Shown: positions 8,213-17,425 of the stretch, one piece after another
How positions within the stretch are numbered: position 1 is the first letter of the stretch
Layout of the letters: the number at the start of each line of letters is the position of its first letter
Source of the DNA: Candidatus Finniella inopinata
GTDB taxonomy: Bacteria > Pseudomonadota > Alphaproteobacteria > Holosporales > Holosporaceae
Length of the DNA: 64,000 nucleotides
Direction of reading: 5' to 3'
Assembly (NCBI GenBank): GCA_945888455.1
Contig: CAMCZV010000003.1
Span: 90,758 to 154,757, forward strand
Notes under the pieces: model-generated
Seen by the model: only the letters and a program-made list of their open reading frames with translations
Told to the model about the DNA's origin: nothing
Database searches by the model: none
Translations under genes and position numbers: made by a program

Positions 8213-9022
8213 CTACTCTGAATGGGATTTGATCTCTTCGTTGGCATCAACGGGCGTCTGCAACAAGGCAATTTGATGGACTTGTCGGGGATTGGCTTGA
8301 CGAATTTCAAAGGTCCAACCCCCAGGGTGGGTAATGATTTCCCCCGTTAACGGCACACGCCCCACATAGGCACATATCCAGCCCCCCAAGGTGTGGATTC
8401 GGCCCTCATCTTCGGGTATCAGCAATGCAGAGGCGTTAAATTCTTCGACAAAATCTTCTAAATTAATACGTCCATTAATCACCCAAACGGGATCTTTCCC
8501 CAAAATCATTTCTTCTTCATCAGAAAAATCATCAATATAGGAATCAAACAAATCCCTTAACAGGTGATCTTTGGTCACAATGCCCTGCACCCCGCCATAT
8601 TCATCCACCACAAAGAGCATGGGAATTTTATGATGATCTTGTAAGGTACGCAATGCTTCTCTGACAGTCATGGCACTGGGACAAAATGTGGGGGCATTCA
8701 AATGCCGACACCACTGATGTTCGGATGTATCCGATGATTCTCTTAACGATAAAATACAGTGCACACTGACCAGCCCCACAATGGTATCCAAGGTATCTCG
8801 GAACACAGGAAACCACAAAAAACCGGTTTTTAAAAACTTGCGCACCACCTCATCGCACGGCATATGGGTTGGAATGGCCACAATATCACTGCGTTGAATC
8901 ATAACCGCATCCAACGTTTGATCCAAAAAATCATCCAGCGCTTGATTTTTCTGGACTTCACTCTCTATTGGCTTGGTCCGAACGTGATTAAAAAAGGTTT
9001 TTACAGACTGAAAAAAGGACAT
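8213..9022 (-). CDS. CBS-pair and CorC transporter-associated domain protein
   Basis: This cytosolic CorC/TlyC-family protein (269 residues) has paired CBS domains (residues ~40-175; VVDEYGGVQGIVT marks the second) followed by the CorC_HlyC transporter-associated domain (from about NGRINLEDF). There are no membrane segments. Relatives are implicated in magnesium/cobalt efflux or membrane homeostasis, often next to ybeY, as here: ybeY ends 27 bases upstream on the same strand. The usual neighbours phoH and lnt are absent. The exact role is not certain from sequence. Confidence 0.85.
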   Translation of the reverse strand: MSFFQSVKTFFNHVRTKPIESEVQKNQALDDFLDQTLDAVMIQRSDIVAIPTHMPCDEVVRKFLKTGFLWFPVFRDTLDTIVGLVSVHCILSLRESSDTSEHQWCRHLNAPTFCPSAMTVREALRTLQDHHKIPMLFVVDEYGGVQGIVTKDHLLRDLFDSYIDDFSDEEEMILGKDPVWVINGRINLEDFVEEFNASALLIPEDEGRIHTLGGWICAYVGRVPLTGEIITHPGGWTFEIRQANPRQVHQIALLQTPVDANEEIKSHSE

Positions 9023-9049
9023 AAAACTCCGCGGTTTTAGATATAAAAA

Positions 9050-9628
9050 TTAATGAACTGGATGGGGTGCGTTCTCTGATCCAAAAGGGGCTTTTACAGA
9101 TAAATTCGCCAAATCCTCTACACCAAAATGGTCATCGGCATAGGGGTCTGGCCACCCAAAGAGCTGAAAAATAGCGCGCTCTATGGCCTCCATTTCCTGG
9201 GCTTCATCGTCTGTTTCATGGTCATAATGCAATAAATGCAAAAATCCATGGATCAGCAAATGCAGGGCATGATGATGCAACGTTTTGCCCTGGGCCTGGG
9301 ACTCTGCAATCACCCGTGGCCAACTGATGAAAATATCCCCCAAAAGAATGGGGTGATCGGGCCATACGGGCCAAGGTTCGTGTCGTTCCACTGTTGGAAA
9401 AGCCAGCACATTGGTGGGTTGATTTTTTTGCCGAAACTGTTGGTTATATTGGGCAATATCGGAATCATTCATTACCACAATACTGGCATGAACGATTTTT
9501 TCAAAGGATTTTTTCGTTTTCAATAAAACGTAATCCAGCAAAACCGCAATCTGTTCTTGATCAAGGATGTCCGTATCCTGACACATTGGATCCGTAACAA
9601 CCAGATCGATGCAGATACAAAGAGGCAA
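9050..9628 (-). CDS. ybeY: Endoribonuclease YbeY (rRNA maturation)
   Basis: YbeY is a zinc-dependent RNase involved in 16S rRNA 3'-end maturation and ribosome quality control. The signature HGFLHLLHYDH near residue 130 supplies the three zinc-binding histidines (the family usually has LGYDH, so Gly is His here). An acidic EAQEME segment follows, and NDSDIAQYNQQFR precedes it. At 192 residues it is slightly long. The annotated start is a TTG; no ATG is close upstream. It sits immediately upstream of the CorC-like gene in a conserved pair and is divergent from gmk. Confidence 0.92.
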   Translation of the reverse strand: MPLCICIDLVVTDPMCQDTDILDQEQIAVLLDYVLLKTKKSFEKIVHASIVVMNDSDIAQYNQQFRQKNQPTNVLAFPTVERHEPWPVWPDHPILLGDIFISWPRVIAESQAQGKTLHHHALHLLIHGFLHLLHYDHETDDEAQEMEAIERAIFQLFGWPDPYADDHFGVEDLANLSVKAPFGSENAPHPVH

Positions 9629-9775
9629 AAGAAATTACCATAGGAACAGTTTATTCATCATAAAGCCTTGCTGAGTGATCCACAAGGCCCAACACCACAC
9701 AGATTGGTATGTTTTTTGGCGTGACTGTTTAAGAATATTGTGATATTGTTGTTTCTCTTTTAAGAAAGTTAGTCC

Positions 9776-10414
9776 ATGCAAAGCACAAAGAGAGCCGGTT
9801 TGTTTTTTGTTTTTTCTGCCCCTTCTGGAACGGGAAAAACCTCGCTTTCTCGTGCATTATTGGAAAAAGACACCCAATTACGGCCATCCATTTCCGCCAC
9901 CACGCGCATGCCCAGGGATGGTGAAACTCATGGGCAAGATTACTATTTTTTAGACGAAAAAACGTTTTTAAAATCCGTTGATAATCAAGAATTTTTGGAA
10001 TATACCAAAATTTTTAATCACCATTACGGCACATTAAAAACTCCCCTAGAGCACAACAGTTCGGCCAGCAAAGACACCCTTTTGGCTCTTGATTGGACAG
10101 GGGCAAAAACCATGCGAGATTTATATGGAAAACAGGCCATTTTAATCTATGTATTGCCACCACAATTATCTGACCTGGAAAAGCGATTGATTAACCGGGG
10201 AAAAGACAGCCCCCAACGGATCAAAGAGCGCCTGTCGTGTGCATACAACGAAATTCAAACGTGTGTTTATTACGATTATGTCATTACCAATGATGAATTG
10301 TATCGGGCCACAGCCCAAGCATGGTCCATTATACAGAGCGAACGATGCCGTGTGCACAACCAACCTTCTGCCCAGTCCATATTGGCACCTTTTTCCTTAT
10401 CACAGCGTGGTTAA
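9776..10414 (+). CDS. gmk: Guanylate kinase
   Basis: This enzyme phosphorylates GMP to GDP with ATP in the cytoplasm. The P-loop SAPSGTGKT is near residues 14-22. The GMP-binding region follows (RMPRDGETHGQDYYF, then EFLEYTKIFNHHYGT), and the lid region contains RINxRGxD-like RLINRGKDS. The length of 212 is normal. It is a single gene, divergent from ybeY and convergent with dapB. Confidence 0.97.
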   Translation: MQSTKRAGLFFVFSAPSGTGKTSLSRALLEKDTQLRPSISATTRMPRDGETHGQDYYFLDEKTFLKSVDNQEFLEYTKIFNHHYGTLKTPLEHNSSASKDTLLALDWTGAKTMRDLYGKQAILIYVLPPQLSDLEKRLINRGKDSPQRIKERLSCAYNEIQTCVYYDYVITNDELYRATAQAWSIIQSERCRVHNQPSAQSILAPFSLSQRG

Positions 10415-10508
10415 TCGCTAGTTCACCGGGCAAAGCGGTTCTAAGGTCTGGCACTGTTGGTGCAAAGGCGCCCCAAGGTAGGAGAGTTCGCCCAACAATC
10501 CCCCCACA

Positions 10509-11303
10509 TCAAGCAAGATTGGTCAAACCCAAAGCATCTTCTGCACCATATATTCCAGGTTTTTGACCGTTCATCACCCAGCGTGCCAAAGCAATGGCCC
10601 CGTCGGCAAAAATATGGGGTGAAAAAACCGTATGCCCCAAAACCAAACGATCATCCATTCCCGTCCAAATGACCTCGTGCATTCCAAAAACATGACCACA
10701 GCGTAACCCATGCATTTCAATACGCCCATCCTGTCTTGGTGACGTGCCTAGTCCGGTGCTGAAATCCTGGCCCTGATCTTTTTTGACATGAATCATGGCA
10801 TCGGCCAGCGCATTGGCCGTACCCGATGGAAAGTCTTTTTTATGACGATGGTGGTGTTCGACAATATCAATGTCATAGGTGTTGGGCAAAATGGCTGCCA
10901 ACTTTCCAACCATCCATCGCTGAATCACAGCCCCAAAGCTGGTGTTCGGTGCCACCACAATGGGGACGCTGCGCCCTATGACCTCTATACGGCTCAGCAT
11001 GTTTGGCTCAATGCCCGTTGTCCCAACCACCATGGGTTTGGGATTTTTCAATGCCGCATCCAGAATATCTGGAAACAGACTGGCAGTGGAAAAATCAATG
11101 ACAACACTGGATTTTTCGAATAATTCATCCAAACTGGTACAAAAAGCAGGGGTTTTCCCTGATTCATCCCATCGACGACCATACCCCAAAACAGATTGAA
11201 ATCCCCTTTGTTTTTCCAAGGCAGACACGATGCGTTGCCCCATGCGACCAGACAATCCAATAATGCCCACATGCCCCAGGCATACCGCTACGTTATTGAG
11301 CAT
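10509..11303 (-). CDS. dapB: 4-hydroxy-tetrahydrodipicolinate reductase
   Basis: DapB carries out the NAD(P)H-dependent step of the diaminopimelate/lysine pathway, supplying the cross-linking residue of peptidoglycan. The dinucleotide motif GLSGRMGQRI lies near the N terminus, VVGTTGIE in the middle, and the catalytic/substrate motif EHHHRHKKDFPSGTA near residues 148-162. The length of 264 is typical. An aspartate kinase (45422-46528) for the same pathway is also in the window. The gene lies downstream of tRNA-His and ftsK on the same strand. Confidence 0.97.
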   Translation of the reverse strand: MLNNVAVCLGHVGIIGLSGRMGQRIVSALEKQRGFQSVLGYGRRWDESGKTPAFCTSLDELFEKSSVVIDFSTASLFPDILDAALKNPKPMVVGTTGIEPNMLSRIEVIGRSVPIVVAPNTSFGAVIQRWMVGKLAAILPNTYDIDIVEHHHRHKKDFPSGTANALADAMIHVKKDQGQDFSTGLGTSPRQDGRIEMHGLRCGHVFGMHEVIWTGMDDRLVLGHTVFSPHIFADGAIALARWVMNGQKPGIYGAEDALGLTNLA

Positions 11304-11380
11304 GTCCCATCATTCCTAGGATTTTGACAAAATTGTACTCTGAACAAAATAGAAATACCAGATATGGAATATGTAAAAAA

Positions 11381-11458
11381 TGGGGCGGGCGACCGGGATC
11401 GAACCGGCGACCTCTAGAACCACAACCTAGCGCTCTAACCAACTGAGCTACGCCCGCC
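11381..11458 (-). tRNA. tRNA-His (anticodon GTG), with encoded G-1 and CCA
   Basis: On the minus strand there are eight bases (GGCGGGCG) before TA and the D arm. They read as G-1 plus a 7-bp acceptor strand pairing with CGCCCGC, followed by C73 and an encoded CCA. The anticodon loop is TTGTGGT. The G-1:C73 pair is the identity element of histidine tRNA. It is worth noting because many alphaproteobacteria lack the encoded G-1. Confidence 0.96.
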
Positions 11459-11469
11459 ACATACCCATA

Positions 11470-11475
11470 ATTATA
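11470..11475 (-). promoter_or_regulatory. -10 element for tRNA-His
   Basis: A perfect TATAAT on the minus strand lies 11 bases before the tRNA 5' end, preceded by a TGAT that resembles an extended -10. No good -35 hexamer is seen at the right distance. Confidence 0.4.
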
Positions 11476-11547
11476 ATCACATTTTTATGAAAATACTATG
11501 GGAAAAAACGCCACAACCCCATTCAAAAATGACATTTTTTCAGAATA

Positions 11548-13572
11548 TCAGCCCAAAATTTCTCTTTTTCCCAAATGATTGGCCTCTGACACAATGCCGT
11601 CTTTTTCCATCTGTTCAATAAATCGAGCTGCACGATTATATCCAATTTGCAATTGTCGTTGCAAATAACTGATGGATGTTTTACGGTCTCGGCGCACAAT
11701 TTCCACAGCCTGACGATACAAATCATCGCCACCCTCTTCACCAGAGGATGCATCGGAAAAATCTTCTCTCACCGTCATGTCTACATACTGGGGTTGGCCC
11801 AATTGTTTTAAAAACGTCACCACGCTCTCGATTTCACCGTCACTGACAAAAGGCCCATGCACCCGCATAATACGGCCACCCGCCGCCATAGACAGCATAT
11901 CCCCCTGCCCCAGCAATTGTTCTGCCCCTTGCTCGCCCAAAATGGTGCGACTGTCAATTCTTGATGTCACCTGAAAACTGATGCGTGTGGGAAAGTTTGC
12001 TTTGATCGTTCCTGTAATCACATCCACCGATGGCCGTTGTGTAGCCATAATAATATGAATGCCTGCGGCACGTGCCATCTGAGCCAAACGCTGGACCAAA
12101 ACCTCGACATCTTTGCCCGCGACCATCATTAAATCCGCCATTTCATCCACGATCACCACAATAAAGGGCATATCCGCCACATCCAATTGTTGGTTTTCTA
12201 GGACCGGCCTGGATTCTTCATCAAATCCAACCTGTAATTGCCGCACGATGGGCTCTTTTTCCTTTTGCGCTGTTTTTAACCTCTGATTATATCCCGTAAT
12301 GTTGCGCACGCCGACTTGCGACATCAAACGATATCGGTTTTCCATTTCTTGCACAACCCATTTCAGGGCCATAATGGCTTTTTTGGGTTCGGTAATCACA
12401 GGAGTCAGCAAGTGTGGAATGCCATCATAAACCGATAATTCCAGCATTTTTGGATCAATCATCACCATTTTGCATTGCTCTGGGCTGAGACGATACAACA
12501 GGGACAAAATCATACTGTTAATGCCCACCGATTTTCCAGAACCCGTGGTTCCTGCCACCAAAACGTGAGGCATTTTTGCCAAATCCGAAATAACGGGATT
12601 TCCACTGATGTCCTTTCCCAAGGTTAAAGCCAATGGGGCCTGAAAATCACTGTATGCTGACGACCCCAGTAAATCTTTTAAATACACCATTTCCCGATGG
12701 ACATTAGACAGTTCAATGCCAATCAAATTTTTACCAGAAATAACGGCTACCCGAGCAGACAGCGCACTCATGGATCGGGCAATGTCATCGGCCAAACTGA
12801 TGACACGCGATGATTTTACCCCTGCAGCAGGCTCTAATTCATACAGCGTGACAATAGGCCCAGGATGGGCCCGCAGCACGGTTCCCTTTACCCCAAAATC
12901 TTCTAAAACTTCTTGCAATCGATCAATATGAATTTCACCACGACGATCGGCCTTGGATACCACAGGGTCTTTTAACAAGTCCAAAGGAGGCAGCGCCGTA
13001 CTGACCTTTAACGGTCTTTGAACCTTTGGCGGCGGCGGGGCCTTGATGATGGGTGGCGCTTCTTCCTCTGCGGCCTGGACTATTTTTTCCACATAACGCA
13101 ATGGTTTCCAGCGCATCAACCCCCAAATCAATCCCGATACAATGATTACGGCCGTCCACAAATAAGACGGTATCCACGCATGGAAAATCACTCCCACAGC
13201 GCACGCATAGGAACTGATTTGGGTCGGAACCATCACCGCCATTATCACACAGCACAAAACGCCGTAACCGAATGTTTTTTCAATGGTTTTTCCTTTGGAT
13301 AATTGGTAAAAACAGACCATAAAAACCAGCGGAAGGCCCCAAGCACCCAGACCAAAAAATTGAAATAAAAACGAGGCAATCCACGCCCCCACAGCGCCCA
13401 TGCTGTTTTGCACCTCTTGCGGACCGATCACATCTGCACACGGATCCATGGGGTTATAGGAAATCAAGGCCACCACCAAAAACAGACTTAGACCCAATAA
13501 GGCCAAGGCAGAACCGTCATAAATCATAATGCGCAACAGTTTAATCAAATCTTTTTGATAGGTTTGTAACAC
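11548..13572 (-). CDS. ftsK: DNA translocase FtsK
   Basis: FtsK couples chromosome-dimer resolution and terminus segregation to cell division. The N terminus has four to five membrane segments (residues ~20-170). A short Pro/Ala linker (near residues 175-195) leads to the motor domain with Walker A TTGSGKSVGIN (~residue 345) and Walker B VVIVDEMADL (~residue 475). The C-terminal gamma winged-helix domain (from about DLYRQAVEIV) recognises polar KOPS sites. At 674 residues the linker is very short compared with enteric FtsK, as is common in alphaproteobacteria. The gene stands alone between tRNA-His and xth. Confidence 0.97.
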   Translation of the reverse strand: MLQTYQKDLIKLLRIMIYDGSALALLGLSLFLVVALISYNPMDPCADVIGPQEVQNSMGAVGAWIASFLFQFFGLGAWGLPLVFMVCFYQLSKGKTIEKTFGYGVLCCVIMAVMVPTQISSYACAVGVIFHAWIPSYLWTAVIIVSGLIWGLMRWKPLRYVEKIVQAAEEEAPPIIKAPPPPKVQRPLKVSTALPPLDLLKDPVVSKADRRGEIHIDRLQEVLEDFGVKGTVLRAHPGPIVTLYELEPAAGVKSSRVISLADDIARSMSALSARVAVISGKNLIGIELSNVHREMVYLKDLLGSSAYSDFQAPLALTLGKDISGNPVISDLAKMPHVLVAGTTGSGKSVGINSMILSLLYRLSPEQCKMVMIDPKMLELSVYDGIPHLLTPVITEPKKAIMALKWVVQEMENRYRLMSQVGVRNITGYNQRLKTAQKEKEPIVRQLQVGFDEESRPVLENQQLDVADMPFIVVIVDEMADLMMVAGKDVEVLVQRLAQMARAAGIHIIMATQRPSVDVITGTIKANFPTRISFQVTSRIDSRTILGEQGAEQLLGQGDMLSMAAGGRIMRVHGPFVSDGEIESVVTFLKQLGQPQYVDMTVREDFSDASSGEEGGDDLYRQAVEIVRRDRKTSISYLQRQLQIGYNRAARFIEQMEKDGIVSEANHLGKREILG

Positions 13573-13642
13573 ACGCGTATCCTTTATGACTCATCAATTA
13601 TGATATCGTAAAAACAGACCGATTCACACACATCCATTAAGA

Positions 13643-14440
13643 ATGACCATCCTGTCCCCTGTTGTACGCATTGGATGCTGGAACGTTAACTCTTTACGCG
13701 TACGTCTGCCGTTGGTGGAATCTTGGTTAAAAACAGATGGCATTGACATTGCTTTGCTGCAAGAAACCAAAGTAAACGATGCAGATTTTCCGGAACAAGC
13801 CTTCAGTAATGCGGGCTATTACTGTGCATTTTGGGGGCAAAAAACCTATAATGGTGTGGCCATTTTATCCCGATGGCCTCTATCCGATGTGGTGCGTTTG
13901 GATTTAAATGGCACAGGCGCCGCACGCTGTATCCAAGCCGTAACCCAAGGTTTACGCATCTGTTGCGTATACATCCCCCAAGGCCAAGATTTTGATCGAC
14001 CTGCCTTTGAGGAAAAATTGGCGTTTTTAAATGGATTATCCAACCATACAGCACCGTATGTTCAGGATTCCACCCCCACCATTATTGGTGGCGATTTCAA
14101 TATTGCCCTAAACGATGAGGATGTGTGGGATGCCGATTTATGGCGCAATCGGGTCATGTGCTCGACCCCGGAACGAAATCTGTTGCTCAAAATTCTGTGG
14201 TCTGGATGGACGATGGCTCAAAGGCGCATCAAAATGCAGAAAAACCCAGCCACGTGGTGGGCATACCAGGGTGCGGCATGGCCAAAACAACACGGACTGT
14301 GCATTGATTCTTTTCTGTTGTCTCCTGGGGCGAGTGATCTTTTCCGTAATGCTTGGGTTTCCCAACATTGGCGCGGGGAACATCAACCCAGCGATCATGC
14401 TCCCATCGGCCTGGAATTATGCACCAGCAACCCCCTCTAA
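13643..14440 (+). CDS. xth: Exodeoxyribonuclease III (AP endonuclease)
   Basis: This member of the Mg-dependent endonuclease/exonuclease/phosphatase family cleaves at abasic sites and trims 3' ends in base-excision repair. Family motifs are all present: GCWNVNSLR at the start, LLQETKV (metal ligand Glu), the VYIPQG segment, GGDFNIAL, and the C-terminal PSDHAPIG with the catalytic His. The length of 265 is typical. Its last four bases overlap the end of the convergent secretin gene. Confidence 0.96.
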   Translation: MTILSPVVRIGCWNVNSLRVRLPLVESWLKTDGIDIALLQETKVNDADFPEQAFSNAGYYCAFWGQKTYNGVAILSRWPLSDVVRLDLNGTGAARCIQAVTQGLRICCVYIPQGQDFDRPAFEEKLAFLNGLSNHTAPYVQDSTPTIIGGDFNIALNDEDVWDADLWRNRVMCSTPERNLLLKILWSGWTMAQRRIKMQKNPATWWAYQGAAWPKQHGLCIDSFLLSPGASDLFRNAWVSQHWRGEHQPSDHAPIGLELCTSNPL

Positions 14441-16137
14441 CCCCCACTTTTTGATTGTAAACTGACACGCCGTGGGTCAGCCGTAAAGCAGGTATACAGG
14501 CGCTGATCGGCCGGGGTGATGGTATTTCCATCCCGTACGATGGTCAGTTTTAACAAAATAATCAGCTCTGTCACATGGCGTTTTTTACCTTTGTGGGTAA
14601 ACAAGTCTCCTACGCCAGGCAATGCCGATACCCCCGGTGTACCCCGATCATTAATGCTGACACGTTCCTCCATTAATCCACCAGTTACAATGACTTGACC
14701 TTCTTTGGCCACAATGACCGAATCCATTTCCCTAATTTGCACAATGGGCACTTGGCAAGACGCATTCAATTGTGCGTAATATTCGGCCATGTTTTTTCCA
14801 TAATCTCTGCCGGGAACAGGCGTATACGCCCCAAATAATGTTGGGCAGGCCACAGTTTTCTGTACCCGCGAAATGGTGGGGTGCAGTGACACCATAATAT
14901 CGCCCGTTTCCCAATTCACGGATGGGTGAACATACAAAATTAATCCAATGGGCACGGTTTGTATATTGCTGCGTACCCGTTGGCGGGTTGACGCCAATGG
15001 CCCCGTACTGTTGGCAAAACTGTCATCCTGGATTTCAGGATCAAAAAATACTTCGTTGTGTGCCACCTTTAATACTGCAGATTGATTATTAATCACGGTT
15101 TGTCGAGGATTGGCCAACGTACGGATGGTGCCAAACTCCTCCATCAAATTCACAACGGCTTCTAATTGATCGGTTTGTAACACCACAGAGCGCCCCTCTG
15201 CATTGGATTTCAGCACAGCCGATACGGCCCCCGTTGCCCCCATGACCGGATTGATGCCCACACCATTTTTGACTTTGTTGATAAAAACAGACCAGTCGAT
15301 CCCATTTTGATAATCTTCGGATAAATCAATTTCTATGATTTTTGCCTCGACCAAAATTTGAGTCATGGTGGCTTGACGCAATTGTTTTAAATACCCTTCA
15401 ATTTGACGATGCTGGGTTTGAGTCCCATACACAGACAAAATGCCTGCATAGCGATTGACGGAATAGCGTGGCTTTTTTTTGATTTCATCCGTGCTCAACA
15501 CCATGGCGATGGTGCGCTCTAATTCCTCCCAAAAATCCACAGTATGGCTGGTATTCAGCGTAATATTAGCCCCATTATCCAACAGGTTTTTTGACCCTGT
15601 CATGCCATTAGAGTAAATATCCGTTTTTACCGATGTTTGGGTTTGGGTTTTTCGACACCCCAGCAAAAATTGGACATTGTGATTTTTTAAATGGGGTCGA
15701 TCTGCCCCGATGTACAGAGCATTATTATTGATGGTATAGCGTAATTTTCCGATCAAACACAGATTTTCCAAAACATCGATCAGCGGCTGTTGATGGGCTG
15801 TAAAGAAAAAGTTGCTTTTTTTCGGAAAACTGGATTCCAAAATAATATTCAATCCGGCCTGACGGGCCAATTCAAAAAAGGCTTGTTTCAAAGGAATTTG
15901 ACCCGATAACGACAAGGATACTTTTTGATAAAATGCGGGCGGCAAAGCCGAATACGGTGGCTGGTATACAGGCGGTGTTTTGGATGCAAAGGCCGGATGA
16001 ACAGGCGCCGTTAACGCGCGATAGGATGATTTGGTTTGTTTGATCAACGGATCGTGGTACCGATTTTTAGAACACCCCACCAACCATAACGCCATCACAC
16101 CAATGGCGGAGCATCTTTTGAATTTGCAAAAAACCAC
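14437..16137 (-). CDS. Outer-membrane secretin of the MshL/PilQ type, lipoprotein
   Basis: Secretins form ring channels in the outer membrane for type II secretion, type IV pili or competence. This 566-residue protein has a lipoprotein signal with lipobox LVGC (Cys22), a short Pro-rich linker, an N-terminal STN/N0-like domain (SLSGQIPLKQAFFELARQAG), an N1-like repeat, and a secretin domain with VEAKIIEI, QVIVTGGLMEE and GVSALPGVGDLF. This best fits the MshL (MSHA pilus biogenesis) group. No ATPase, inner-membrane platform or pilin gene lies nearby, so its partners must be elsewhere or missing. Confidence 0.9.
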   Translation of the reverse strand: MVFCKFKRCSAIGVMALWLVGCSKNRYHDPLIKQTKSSYRALTAPVHPAFASKTPPVYQPPYSALPPAFYQKVSLSLSGQIPLKQAFFELARQAGLNIILESSFPKKSNFFFTAHQQPLIDVLENLCLIGKLRYTINNNALYIGADRPHLKNHNVQFLLGCRKTQTQTSVKTDIYSNGMTGSKNLLDNGANITLNTSHTVDFWEELERTIAMVLSTDEIKKKPRYSVNRYAGILSVYGTQTQHRQIEGYLKQLRQATMTQILVEAKIIEIDLSEDYQNGIDWSVFINKVKNGVGINPVMGATGAVSAVLKSNAEGRSVVLQTDQLEAVVNLMEEFGTIRTLANPRQTVINNQSAVLKVAHNEVFFDPEIQDDSFANSTGPLASTRQRVRSNIQTVPIGLILYVHPSVNWETGDIMVSLHPTISRVQKTVACPTLFGAYTPVPGRDYGKNMAEYYAQLNASCQVPIVQIREMDSVIVAKEGQVIVTGGLMEERVSINDRGTPGVSALPGVGDLFTHKGKKRHVTELIILLKLTIVRDGNTITPADQRLYTCFTADPRRVSLQSKSGG

Positions 16138-16393
16138 TCATATCCTCATCAATATCATTTCTTATTGTTTACAAAAAGCATACAGCGGTCAATGGATACA
16201 GCATTTTTATTCCTTTTTAATATTCTCTGGTTTTTGACATTTTTAAGATATCATCGCCAAATTCAGGATAAACAAAATTCAAAAAAATCTCAATCTGATA
16301 TGTATTGTTCAGAGTTTTTTCAAATATTTCATAATAAAATAAAACCAGAGCTTTTAACAGCTATTTTTAAAAATACAAAAAAGGAGAATTCTC

Positions 16394-16711
16394 ATGAAAA
16401 AAATAATTGCCTCTTTGGCCCTGTTGTCTTGTGCGTTCAGCATTAATGCCGCCAACTGTGAAACCTTTAGGTTATCCCCCTGCTCATCACAAGTTGTCAC
16501 CATTGCCACAAACAGCTTGAACTCAAAGCAGTTCGCAACCAACATTGATATGAACAAAGGTCCTTGTGGTGAAAAAATGGCCACCGTAAGCCTAGTTCCC
16601 ACATGCAACCCATGTGCCACGCCTGTTGTCGTAAAGTGCGACCCCTGTGCAAAGCCAGTGATTCTGGAAACTTCTTGCAACCCATGCGACACCTCTGCAT
16701 GCTGCATGTAA
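16394..16711 (+). CDS. Small secreted cysteine-rich protein with CxPC repeats
   Basis: No family is recognised. The start is set by a strong Shine-Dalgarno AAGGAG (16381-16386) seven bases before the ATG. A signal peptide (residues 1-20, ending INAAN) predicts export. The 85-residue mature part is packed with cysteines. The last third repeats a C-N/D-P-C unit at about 11-13 residue spacing (TCNPC, KCDPC, SCNPC) each followed by a short PV-rich strand, and the protein ends ACCM. This suggests disulfide bonding or metal binding in the envelope; both are inference. A strong hairpin lies 30 bases after the stop, so the gene is probably monocistronic. Confidence 0.8.
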   Translation: MKKIIASLALLSCAFSINAANCETFRLSPCSSQVVTIATNSLNSKQFATNIDMNKGPCGEKMATVSLVPTCNPCATPVVVKCDPCAKPVILETSCNPCDTSACCM

Positions 16712-16741
16712 GATCGGCGGCCTGTTGTTAATGGGCCAAAC

Positions 16742-16767
16742 ACCAGAGGGAGTTTTCTTCCTCTGGT
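16742..16767 (+). terminator. Stem-loop after the cysteine-rich gene
   Basis: An 11-bp stem (accagagggag / cttcctctggt, one G-T pair) closes a TTTT loop 30 bases after the stop. There is no clear T tract afterwards, so it may be a transcript-stabilising hairpin instead of a classic terminator. Confidence 0.5.
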
Positions 16768-16836
16768 CATCCCACAGGATTGCATCCACACCCATCCATT
16801 GGTATGGTCAGACAAAACCCCCTGCACTGTATTCAA

Positions 16837-17367
16837 ATGTCTCATATCTTAACCCTATTTACCTTTCCCCGCTTGGCCATGGTGATATGGTGTAAAGATG
16901 ACCTGATGCAAACGCCCTGCCCTCACTCTTCTCTATTCCAGCCTATACCCACAGCATGCGCCATGCATTATGATCCCAAACCCGCCTGTGAAATCTTGTT
17001 GCCACAATTATGGCACCAAATGCCCCACAACCATACCATCACCAGTATGGCCACATTACACGAACCTGGTCCCTTTACCGCAACCAGAGCCGGTCAATCC
17101 TTTGCCAAAGGGCTGGCCGCACCCGAATGGACTGTGTTTAGCGCCTCTTTTTTTGATCTATTAGACAAAGAACAGCAAGAAAAAGCCTGGATCGATACAG
17201 GGGGCCATCACTGGGTTAATCGGCACGGAAACGTTATTTCTGAAACCACACCACCACAGCATGGTATATCAGGCAGTACGTGCACAGAATTAGACATGTT
17301 GGGGTGGTCCAAACGCCTGGCCACTTTATGTTGTGATTTTCAACAAAACAAATCAAAAACACTGTAA
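16837..17367 (+). CDS. tsaB: Divergent TsaB-like protein (t6A tRNA modification)
   Basis: TsaB is the non-catalytic partner of TsaD in making threonylcarbamoyl-adenosine on ANN-decoding tRNAs. Recognition rests on the segment EPGPFTATRAGQSFAKGLA, which matches the family's GPGSFTGxRxGLxxAKGLA, and on an upstream CEILLPQL region equivalent to the usual SExLLPxI. The start was set at the ATG at 16837 because the family begins a few residues before its first beta strand (here ILTLFTF, where the usual LALDTS is lost). The frame extends upstream to 16780. At 176 residues it is shorter than usual. The call is fairly good; function may be reduced. Confidence 0.6.
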   Translation: MSHILTLFTFPRLAMVIWCKDDLMQTPCPHSSLFQPIPTACAMHYDPKPACEILLPQLWHQMPHNHTITSMATLHEPGPFTATRAGQSFAKGLAAPEWTVFSASFFDLLDKEQQEKAWIDTGGHHWVNRHGNVISETTPPQHGISGSTCTELDMLGWSKRLATLCCDFQQNKSKTL

Positions 17368-17425
17368 AAATAGATGCATTTTTATCATTTTCACTGTTAT
17401 AATTCAATCAATATTGTAAAAACAA

